NCBI GenBank assembly: GCA_030039815.1
Contig: JASHUW010000032.1
Location: 1-13,300 of the forward strand
Origin: Alphaproteobacteria bacterium
GTDB lineage: Bacteria > Pseudomonadota > Alphaproteobacteria > ATCC43930 > CGMCC-115725
Length of the DNA stretch: 13,300 nucleotides
Direction: 5' to 3'
Each line of letters opens with the position of its first letter. Position 1 is the first letter of the stretch. Of this stretch, positions 7,608-13,300 are shown one piece after another. Both the position numbers and the translations under genes were made by a program. The notes below the pieces were generated by a model. That model saw only the letters and a list, made by a program, of their open reading frames with translations, had not been told where the DNA came from and searched no databases.

Positions 7608-7802
7608 TGTGAGCACGCGCCTGAGGGGGTAGGTAGACGCGATCATCGTCCTGCGCCCGATCGTGTGGAACGGCGGTCCGAGGAGCAGCGGGGCGACAAA
7701 ATTGCCGAGCGCGACCACGACCGGCGCGTGAAGGCGCGACCAAGGCAAGCGATCGAGGCGCGCCGGGATATCTGTCTCAATTTCGGCGTTTACCGAGGGC
7801 AT
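7608..7802 (-). pseudogene. Relic of an MFS transporter gene (internal deletion, truncated)
   Basis: The minus-strand frame from the ATG at 7802 begins MPSVNAEIETDIPARLDRLP then WSRLHAPVVVALG, which I recognise as the N-terminus of a common MFS subfamily (RLDRLPWSRWHW-type). It then jumps directly to NFVAPLLLGPPFHTIGRR and MIASTYPL, which resembles a late segment of the same family (GNFLGPLLLG-type, loop 10-11). The roughly 300 residues between are missing. Past TYPL the similarity continues only in a shifted frame (GYLL near 7585), so there is at least one frameshift, and the rest is gone. The relic fills most of the 410-bp space between the exonuclease and mscS genes. In the remaining 7803-7949 I see no gene or clear signal. 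The identification rests on memory of the family and was not searched. Confidence 0.6.
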
Positions 7803-7949
7803 AACGCGAGAACGCCCGGTGTGGGGATGCATCGCCGGAGTTCCAGAGGAGAAAGTCGATCGCGTGGTAAATCAGGGGGTTAAGGCCGGTGCGGCCCGAC
7901 GCGCCGGCGATCGTTTCAGCCACATTCCGCAGATGAACCGCGTTTCCCG

Positions 7950-10151
7950 ATGATGAAATCGCTATTGTGCCTGGTCCTTTTCGTGGTCGTCGCGGGTCAC
8001 GCGGCGGGTGTTCGCGCGCAAACCACAGCGCCGGCGAGCCAGGCGCCCGCCAACACGGCCGCGCTCACCACGGCCGAGGCACGGCAGGCGCTCGACGTGC
8101 TGCAGGACCCGCAAAAACGCGCCGAGCTGATCGCGACGCTGCGGGCGATCGCAGAGACCGCTCCTGCCGCGCCCGCTCCTGCAGCCACCCCGGCAGCCGC
8201 GGCCTCGAAGCCCACGAGCGAAGTGACGCTGCAACCCAACAGCCTCGGCGCGCAGCTGCTGGTCGCCGCCTCGCGCTGGAGCGTGCGATTGGCCGGCGAC
8301 GCGGCCGCGACGCTGCGGACGATGAACAATCTCCCGGCGCTGGGCCGCTGGTTCATCGAACTGGAGACCAATCCGCAGGCCGGATTGGGCTTTGCCGTCG
8401 CCGCGGGATGGTTGGCGCTGATCTTCGGCTTGGCGCTGCTCCTCGAATTCTTCGCCGCGTTCGCGCTGCGCCGGCCACGAGATACGCTAACCCGGCACTT
8501 GCCCCACGGCAGCAACGGCGACAGCGTGCGCCTGTTGCGGCTGCTGCCCTATGCGCTGATCCGGCTCGTGCTTGATCTGGTGCCGGTCGCGGTATTCGCC
8601 GCCATCGGCAACCTGCTGGTCGGCGTGTTGCCGGGCATCGACGAAAAGACGCGCCTCGTGGTGATCGCCATCGTCAACGCTTATGCCGCGTGCCGTGCGG
8701 CGATGTGCGTCGCCCGTCTGTTGCTGTCGCCGGCCGATCCGCGCCTGAGACTGTGGCGCCTCGACGACGCGGACGCACGGTTCGTCATCGTGTGGGTGCG
8801 GCGTCTGGTCGTCGTCGCGATTTTCGGCGACGCGCTGGTCGAGGTCGCGCTGCTGCTCGGCCTCGACCAGAGCGCACATGACGGTTTCGAGCGGTTGATC
8901 TCGCTGGTTCTCGCGCTCATGCTGATCGGCGTCGTCATCCGCTCGCGGCACGCGGTCGGCGCCTATGTCCGCGGCACGGGCCGCGATGCGGCGCGGTGGC
9001 GCATCTGGCTCGCCGAGGCATGGCCGTACCTCGCGGTGGTCGCGATCGTCAGCTTCTGGATCGGTCTGGCGACCGGCACGCGTGGCGGGCTGTCGGGGCT
9101 GTACTTTCCGGGTGTAACCCTGGCGGCGATCATCGCCGCGCGGCTGTTGACGATCGTCGTGCTCGGCACGATCGAGCGGCTGCTGCGTCTCGATCCGGAC
9201 GCGCGCGATCAGCTTCCTGGCCTTAACCAGCGCATCGCGCGCTACCGGCGGCCGCTGGAGATCCTCGCCACCACCGTCATTGCCGTGCTGTGCGGCATCG
9301 TGATGTTGCAGCTATGGGGCGCGCCCGCCTTCGCCTGGCTTGTCGCCGGCGGAATTGGCACGCGCCTCATATCGGCGCTGGCGACGGTGACTGTCGCGGT
9401 CGTGGCGGCGATTGCGATCTGGGAAGTCAGCCACGCCGTCCTGGAGCGGCAACTGGCGCAGGCCAGCCCCGGCGGTCAGGTGCGCTCGGTGCGGTTGCTG
9501 ACGCTGATGCCGCTGCTCAGGACGACGCTGCTGGTGACGATCGTCGCCATCGTCGGGCTGACCGCGCTTTCCGAGATCGGCGTCAACATCGCGCCGCTGC
9601 TCGCCGGCGCAGGGGTCGCCGGGATCGCCATCGGCTTTGGCGCCCAGCACCTGGTGCAGGACGTCATCACCGGAATGTTCGTGCTGTTCGAGAATGCGAT
9701 CCAGATCGGCGACGCGGTGACCGCCGCGGGACTGTCAGGCTCGGTCGAGCAATTGTCGGTGCGCACGCTGCGCCTGCGCGCCGGCGACGGGTCGGTGCAC
9801 ATCATCCCGTTCAGCTCGGTGACGACGATCACCAACAGCAATCGCGGGCTCGGCAACGCCGCGGTTTCAGTCACCGTCGCCTTCACCGAGGATGTCGACC
9901 GGGTGATGGAAGTGCTCGCCGAGATCGGCGCTGCACTGCGCCAAGATGAGGAGTTCGGCCCGAAAATGCTGGGCGACCTGCAGATTTTCGGGGTCGATCA
10001 GGTGCGGCCGTGGGGCGTGACGATCACCGGACAGATCGTCTGCACCGATGGCGGGCGCTGGCCGGTACAGCGCGAGTTCAACCGCCGCATGAAGAAGCGG
10101 TTCGAGGATGAGCAGATTGTCCTCGGCGGCCCGCCGGCGGCACAGGCCTAG
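7950..10151 (+). CDS. MscS-family mechanosensitive channel, YbiO-like size
   Basis: A 733-residue inner-membrane channel expected to open under membrane tension and release solutes during osmotic downshock. It has a signal peptide (MMKSLLCLVLFVVVAGHAAG, cleavage near VRA-Q at 23), a periplasmic Ala/Pro-rich stretch (about 24-75), and then about ten membrane segments from residue 148 onward. The pore-lining helix and MscS core follow at about 545-575 (LLAGAGVAGIAIGFGAQHLV, QDVITGMF). The beta domain (EQLSVRTLRLRAGDGSVHII, PFSSVTTITNSNRG) and the cytoplasmic alpha/beta C-terminus (VTVAFTEDVDRVMEVL, QREFNRRMKKRFEDE) complete it. Length and multi-helix N-terminus match E. coli YbiO (741 residues) better than the short MscS. 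Either of two adjacent ATGs (7950, 7953) could be the start. No clear Shine-Dalgarno precedes them. The TAG stop overlaps the convergent amidohydrolase stop in the sequence CTAG. Confidence 0.92.
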   Translation: MMKSLLCLVLFVVVAGHAAGVRAQTTAPASQAPANTAALTTAEARQALDVLQDPQKRAELIATLRAIAETAPAAPAPAATPAAAASKPTSEVTLQPNSLGAQLLVAASRWSVRLAGDAAATLRTMNNLPALGRWFIELETNPQAGLGFAVAAGWLALIFGLALLLEFFAAFALRRPRDTLTRHLPHGSNGDSVRLLRLLPYALIRLVLDLVPVAVFAAIGNLLVGVLPGIDEKTRLVVIAIVNAYAACRAAMCVARLLLSPADPRLRLWRLDDADARFVIVWVRRLVVVAIFGDALVEVALLLGLDQSAHDGFERLISLVLALMLIGVVIRSRHAVGAYVRGTGRDAARWRIWLAEAWPYLAVVAIVSFWIGLATGTRGGLSGLYFPGVTLAAIIAARLLTIVVLGTIERLLRLDPDARDQLPGLNQRIARYRRPLEILATTVIAVLCGIVMLQLWGAPAFAWLVAGGIGTRLISALATVTVAVVAAIAIWEVSHAVLERQLAQASPGGQVRSVRLLTLMPLLRTTLLVTIVAIVGLTALSEIGVNIAPLLAGAGVAGIAIGFGAQHLVQDVITGMFVLFENAIQIGDAVTAAGLSGSVEQLSVRTLRLRAGDGSVHIIPFSSVTTITNSNRGLGNAAVSVTVAFTEDVDRVMEVLAEIGAALRQDEEFGPKMLGDLQIFGVDQVRPWGVTITGQIVCTDGGRWPVQREFNRRMKKRFEDEQIVLGGPPAAQA

Positions 10152-11587
10152 TCCGAGACCGGCAAGCTGAGCGGCGTGATCTCCTCGGCCTTGCGGCGCA
10201 GATAGTCGTGCTGCGGCGCGGCGGCTTCCATGCGCTCCTGCGCCGCCGCGAGGCGCCGCGCGGCGTCGGCCTGATCCATCGTCAGCACCCTGCGGTCGGC
10301 GACCACCTGCACGCCATCGACAAACACGTCGCGCACCGCGCGATCGGCGGCGTGATAGACAAAGCTGCGCAGCGGATCGCGCGGCGGCTGCATCTGCGGA
10401 CAGGTCAGATCGACCAGCACCAGATCGGCCTTCTTGCCGGGCGCCAGCCGGCCGATATCGTCGCGCAACAGCGCCGTCGCACCACCCGCAGTGGCCGCAT
10501 GCAGGAAATCGGCGACGTCGACCGCGTGGATGTCGCGCGCAGCGATGCGCGCCAGCACCGAGGCCTTGCGCATTTCCTCGACGAGGTTGTGCGGGCTACA
10601 ATCGGTGCCCAGACCCATCACCGCGCCGGCGCGCAGATAGTCGCCGAAATGCTCCATAACCTGACCGTAGCGGGCGAAGGGGGTCGGGCAATGCGCGACC
10701 GCCGTGCCGCTGGCGCCGAGCAGGCGCAGATCGTCCTTGGTGTGCCAGCGCACCCAGGAATGTGTGTCGAGGAACAGCGCATGGCCGAGGATCGTGCCGG
10801 GGCCGAGCAGGCCGAGCCTATGCGCCCACTGGATCGGCGTCATGCCGTGGCGGCGGATCATCTCGCGCACCTCGTTGACGCTTTGCGAGCAGTGCGTGGT
10901 GAACGGCAGGCCGCGGTCGATCGCCGCAGCGCGGCTATCGCGCAGCAAGTCCTCGCTGCAGGTGTCGATCTGCATCGGCGAGACCACGCCCGAGAGCCGG
11001 CCGCAAGGATGCGCGAGCGCGGCATCGATGACCCTGAGCGCCGTCGCGAAACCGGCGCGGCCGCGGGGCTCGTTCCAGTCGTAGGAGGGCCCAAGATCGT
11101 TTTCGAGAAACCAGCGCGCCGAGGCATAGCCGGGAGCGAGAAAGCCGCGCAGCCCACTTCGCGCGAACAGCTCGATCCAGCCGTCGAACGGCGCCGAGAT
11201 ATCGACCAGCGAGGTGACGCCGCAGAGCAGCAGCTCGCAATAGGCGAACTCGGCCGAGGCGGCGCGGCCTTCATCGTCCGGCGCGGAAAACGCCTGGCCA
11301 CGCTCGTAGAGCCCGGTCATGTGCATGTTGGCGACGCCATGCTCCTCGCGAATGCCGCGATAGAGCGGCTCGTGATGCGGGTGCGAGTGGATGTCGATGA
11401 GGCCGGGGATCACCATGAGCCCGGCGCCGTCGATGACGCGGTCGGCGGTGCCCGAATAGGCGGCACCGATAAAATCGACGCAGTCGCCAGTGAACGCGAG
11501 ATCGACGCCGCGGCGATAGACTTGGCGATTGGCCTTCTCGTCCCAGGCGATGACCCAATCGGCGTTCTTGATCAGCGTCGTCGGCAT
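10148..11587 (-). CDS. Metal-dependent amidohydrolase, ATZ/TRZ (cytosine deaminase-like) type
   Basis: A 479-residue TIM-barrel amidohydrolase with the N- and C-terminal beta-sandwich flanks typical of this superfamily (VIDGAGLMVIPGLIDIHSH near 51-69; LAPGKKADLVLVDL at 381-394). Metal ligands are visible: H67 and H69 in HSH, H232 in TTHCSQ, H269 in LGHALFLD and D329 in GLGTDCSPHN. H299 is in AHCPTP. In ATZ/TRZ deaminases the residue three after the third histidine is normally a catalytic Glu (HxxE); here it is Gln (Q235). The substrate cannot be read from sequence: a deaminase, chlorohydrolase-like or other amide hydrolase are all possible. The ATG at 11585-11587 is chosen for a strong GGGGAGGA six bases upstream; an ATG 27 bp earlier lacks that. 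It is divergent from a P1-family peptidase gene and ends 4 bp inside mscS. Confidence 0.9.
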   Translation of the reverse strand: MPTTLIKNADWVIAWDEKANRQVYRRGVDLAFTGDCVDFIGAAYSGTADRVIDGAGLMVIPGLIDIHSHPHHEPLYRGIREEHGVANMHMTGLYERGQAFSAPDDEGRAASAEFAYCELLLCGVTSLVDISAPFDGWIELFARSGLRGFLAPGYASARWFLENDLGPSYDWNEPRGRAGFATALRVIDAALAHPCGRLSGVVSPMQIDTCSEDLLRDSRAAAIDRGLPFTTHCSQSVNEVREMIRRHGMTPIQWAHRLGLLGPGTILGHALFLDTHSWVRWHTKDDLRLLGASGTAVAHCPTPFARYGQVMEHFGDYLRAGAVMGLGTDCSPHNLVEEMRKASVLARIAARDIHAVDVADFLHAATAGGATALLRDDIGRLAPGKKADLVLVDLTCPQMQPPRDPLRSFVYHAADRAVRDVFVDGVQVVADRRVLTMDQADAARRLAAAQERMEAAAPQHDYLRRKAEEITPLSLPVSD

Positions 11588-11593
11588 GTTCCG

Positions 11594-11601
11594 TCCTCCC
11601 C
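11594..11601 (-). promoter_or_regulatory. Ribosome binding site of the amidohydrolase
   Basis: The minus strand reads GGGGAGGA six bases before the ATG at 11587. It decides between that start and the upstream ATG at 11614. Confidence 0.75.
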
Positions 11602-11640
11602 AGCCGCGCTCCATGCTATAGCGGTGCCGGAAAAAAGCTC

Positions 11641-11783
11641 ATCATTCCGGGATCGCTGGAGAGCGCCAGGCCTGGAACCCATGAACACGTGCGTCGGCCG
11701 GCTTTGACGGGTGCCGGAGTGCCGGCGGATGGGACCGTGTTCATAGGTTCCGGGTTCGCATCTTCGATGCGCTCCGGAATGAC
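11641..11783. repeat. Long imperfect palindromic repeat element between divergent genes
   Basis: The left arm (11641-11689) starts ATCATTCCGG and ends CCATGAACACG. The right arm (11736-11783) starts CGTGTTCATAGG and ends CTCCGGAATGAC. The arms are imperfect reverse complements over about 48 bp, with a 46-bp centre. Each arm holds its own small hairpin: CGCT-GGAG-AGCG at 11654-11665 and CGCATC-TTC-GATGCG at 11757-11771. The CATTCCGG...CCGGAATG termini match a dispersed intergenic element I recall from Bradyrhizobium-like genomes. It lies in the shared promoter region of the amidohydrolase and the P1 peptidase, and contains two in-frame ATGs (11767, 11779) ahead of the peptidase. As RNA it would fold into a long stem and could act as a terminator or affect mRNA stability (inference). 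Confidence 0.8.
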
Positions 11784-11790
11784 AGAAGGA
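11784..11790 (+). promoter_or_regulatory. Ribosome binding site of the P1-family peptidase
   Basis: AGAAGGA lies directly after the palindromic element and six bases before a GTG at 11797. The ATGs at 11767 and 11779 have no such site and lie in the repeat. This favours the GTG start. Confidence 0.6.
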
Positions 11791-11796
11791 AATGTC

Positions 11797-12795
11797 GTGC
11801 CCGCGGGACCGCGCAATCTCATCACCGACGTGCCGGGGATCCTGGTCGGCCAGGCCGAGGATCGCGACGCGATCACCGGAACGACGGTGGTTGTGGCCGA
11901 GGCGCCGGCAATCGCCGCGGTCGACGTGCGCGGCGGCGCGCCGGGGAGCCGCGAGACCGAGCTGCTGCGACCGGGGAATTTGGTCGAGCGGGTCGATGCC
12001 ATCGTGCTGTCCGGCGGCTCGGGGTTCGGGCTCGACGCGGCTTCGGGGACCATGGATTGGCTTGCGGCGCGCGGCCGCGGCTTTGCGGTCGGTAAGGCAC
12101 GGGTGCCGATCGTGCCGGCGGCGATCCTCTTCGACCTCAATTTCCCCGGCCGTACGCATTGGTCGGCCGAGCCGCCGCATCGCCGGCTCGGCCGGGAAGC
12201 GATCGCGGCGGCGGGGCGTGACTTCGCGCTCGGCAATACCGGCGCCGGGCTCGGCGCCAAGGCCGGCAGGCTCAAGGGAGGCGTCGGTAGCGCCTCATTG
12301 CGCCTCGCTGACGGCATTACGGTCGGCGCAATCGTCGCGGTCAATTGCTGCGGCTCGGTCGTGCGGCCGGATTGCGGGCGGTTCTGGGCGGCCGAACTGG
12401 CGCTGCCGGGCGAAACCCCGCCGCAACCGGCGATTCCGGACGCGCCGCTCGACCTCGACGATTTTTCCGCGTGCGGCGACGGGCTGGTCGGCGCCAACAC
12501 GACGATCGCCGTCGTCGCCACCGACGCGCCGCTCGACAAAAGCGCCTGCTTGCGCTTCGCGATGATGGCGCAGGACGGGCTCGCTCGGGCGATCCGTCCG
12601 GCGCATACCCCGCTCGACGGCGATACCGTCTTCGCCCTGTCGACCGGCGCCGGTGCCACCGCGGACCCCGCACGCCTGACCCGGCTCGGGAACGCCGCCG
12701 CGGATTGCCTGTCGCGCGCCATCATGCGCGCCATCGTCGCCGCCGAACCTCTCGGCGGCTATCCGAGCTGGCGGGAAAGATGGGGCGGCGCTTAG
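11797..12795 (+). CDS. P1 family peptidase (DmpA/BapA-type, peptidase family S58/P1)
   Basis: A 332-residue N-terminal-nucleophile-type aminopeptidase. Family members cleave N-terminal residues from small peptides, amides or beta-peptides after cutting themselves into two chains. Visible features are NLITDVPGILVGQAED near the N-terminus, VDVRGGAPGSRETELL, AIVLSGGSGFGLDAASG, GNTGAGLGAKAGRLKGGVGS, and the self-cleavage region GLVGANTTIAVVATDAPL. There the likely nucleophile is the first Thr (T235, cut after N234). In DmpA and BapA a Ser holds this place, while I recall Thr in other family members. The GTG at 11797 is chosen for its Shine-Dalgarno. The ATG at 11779 would add six residues from the end of the upstream repeat and is a real alternative. 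The gene is divergent from the amidohydrolase (209-bp gap). Its stop is one base from the convergent kinase stop. No signal peptide is seen, so it is probably cytoplasmic. Confidence 0.92.
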   Translation: MPAGPRNLITDVPGILVGQAEDRDAITGTTVVVAEAPAIAAVDVRGGAPGSRETELLRPGNLVERVDAIVLSGGSGFGLDAASGTMDWLAARGRGFAVGKARVPIVPAAILFDLNFPGRTHWSAEPPHRRLGREAIAAAGRDFALGNTGAGLGAKAGRLKGGVGSASLRLADGITVGAIVAVNCCGSVVRPDCGRFWAAELALPGETPPQPAIPDAPLDLDDFSACGDGLVGANTTIAVVATDAPLDKSACLRFAMMAQDGLARAIRPAHTPLDGDTVFALSTGAGATADPARLTRLGNAAADCLSRAIMRAIVAAEPLGGYPSWRERWGGA

Positions 12796-12796
12796 C

Positions 12797-13300
12797 CTAG
12801 GCCGCGCTGCGCGCTTCCTTGACGGGACACGCGGCGAGCACACGCTCGGGCGGGAAGACCACGGTGACCTGCGTGCCGACGCCCAGCTGGCTCTTCAACT
12901 CGAGGCGGCCGCCATGCATTTCCATGATCGCCTTGACCAGCGGCAAGCCGAGACCGGTGCCCTGGTGCTGGCGGGCGAACGATGAATCGACCTGCTCGAA
13001 GGGTTTGAGGACGCGTTCCAGGTCCTCTTCCGGAATGCCGATGCCGGTATCGGCAACGGTGACCGCGAGGCCGTCGGCCAAAGCCCAGCGCGCCGTGACC
13101 GTGATCGAACCCCCGGCTGAGGTGAACTTGACCGCGTTGGTAATGAGGTTCAGCAGGACCTGCTTCGTCTTCCGCTCATCGCCTGAGATCGGCGGCAAAT
13201 TCTCGGGCAGCTCAACGGTTTGCGTCAGGTTTGCGGCTTGGACGCGCGCTGCGGTCAGCTGACCGACCGAGCGCATGATGTCGCGCAGATCGAACACGTC
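12797..13300 (-). CDS. Sensor histidine kinase, C-terminal ATPase domain (5' part outside window)
   Basis: Only the last 167 residues are in view; the frame is open at the right edge and the start lies beyond it. The visible part is a complete HATPase_c domain: N box NLITNAVKF, G1 box DTGIGIPEED, F box PFEQVDSSFARQHQG, G2 box GTGLGLPL, and the closing strand LGVGTQVTVVFP. The phosphorylated histidine domain and any sensory (PAS or membrane) domains are missing from the window. The QVDSS(F/L)AR and TKQVLLNLITNAVKF wording is close to alphaproteobacterial PleC/DivJ-type kinases, but that is similarity of the ATPase domain only. A short Ala-rich tail (VLAACPVKEARSAA) follows the domain. The cognate response regulator is not visible. 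Confidence 0.92.
   Translation of the reverse strand, partial: DVFDLRDIMRSVGQLTAARVQAANLTQTVELPENLPPISGDERKTKQVLLNLITNAVKFTSAGGSITVTARWALADGLAVTVADTGIGIPEEDLERVLKPFEQVDSSFARQHQGTGLGLPLVKAIMEMHGGRLELKSQLGVGTQVTVVFPPERVLAACPVKEARSAA

Noticed and set aside
7665..7883. Small plus-strand frame of 72 residues upstream of mscS
   Set aside because: It is charged, low-complexity sequence opposite the MFS relic, has no Shine-Dalgarno and resembles no protein known to me.
11611..11640. Promoter-like TATAGC upstream of the amidohydrolase on the minus strand
   Set aside because: No matching -35 hexamer lies at the right distance, so it is not better than chance.
10208..11707. A 499-residue plus-strand frame opposite the amidohydrolase
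   Set aside because: It is an antisense shadow: the minus strand there encodes all the metal-binding motifs of an amidohydrolase and has a strong Shine-Dalgarno.

Overview
The window is 13.3 kb of very GC-rich, densely packed bacterial DNA. Gene content points to an alphaproteobacterium, most likely Hyphomicrobiales: a bacterial ATP-dependent DNA ligase with its partner metallo-beta-lactamase exonuclease, a PleC/DivJ-like histidine kinase tail, a Na/Pi cotransporter with a PhoU tail, and two palindromic repeat types that I recall as common in Bradyrhizobium-like genomes. The taxonomy is inference. I see no rRNA, tRNA, CRISPR array, integrase or transposase.

Left part (1-3503): a Na/Pi cotransporter cut by the window's left edge and a small secreted protein lie on the minus strand. 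A four-helix membrane protein (+) then converges on a larger polytopic membrane protein (-) of unknown function. The latter starts inside the stop codon of the DNA ligase gene, so the two are probably translationally coupled.

Middle (3500-7949): the ligase and the exonuclease, two members of the bacterial ligase-associated DNA damage response set, lie on the minus strand but are separated by an MFS transporter on the plus strand. The ligase carries an in-frame palindromic repeat that adds about 22 residues. The stretch upstream of the exonuclease is largely the relic of a second, unrelated MFS transporter gene, reduced to its first residues joined to a late segment.

Right part (7950-13300): a YbiO-sized MscS channel (+), an ATZ/TRZ-type amidohydrolase (-), a P1-family (DmpA/BapA) self-processing peptidase (+), and the C-terminal ATPase domain of a sensor histidine kinase (-), cut by the right edge. 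A roughly 143-bp palindromic element fills most of the space between the divergent amidohydrolase and peptidase genes and affects the choice of the peptidase start.

Layout: every plus-strand gene converges on a minus-strand gene with almost no spacer (19-bp, 19-bp and 4-bp overlaps, and a 1-bp gap). The window shows no obviously new defence or metabolic system. The parts most worth a second look are the ligase-coupled membrane protein with one histidine in each of several membrane segments, the repeat translated within the ligase, and the amidohydrolase with a changed catalytic position.
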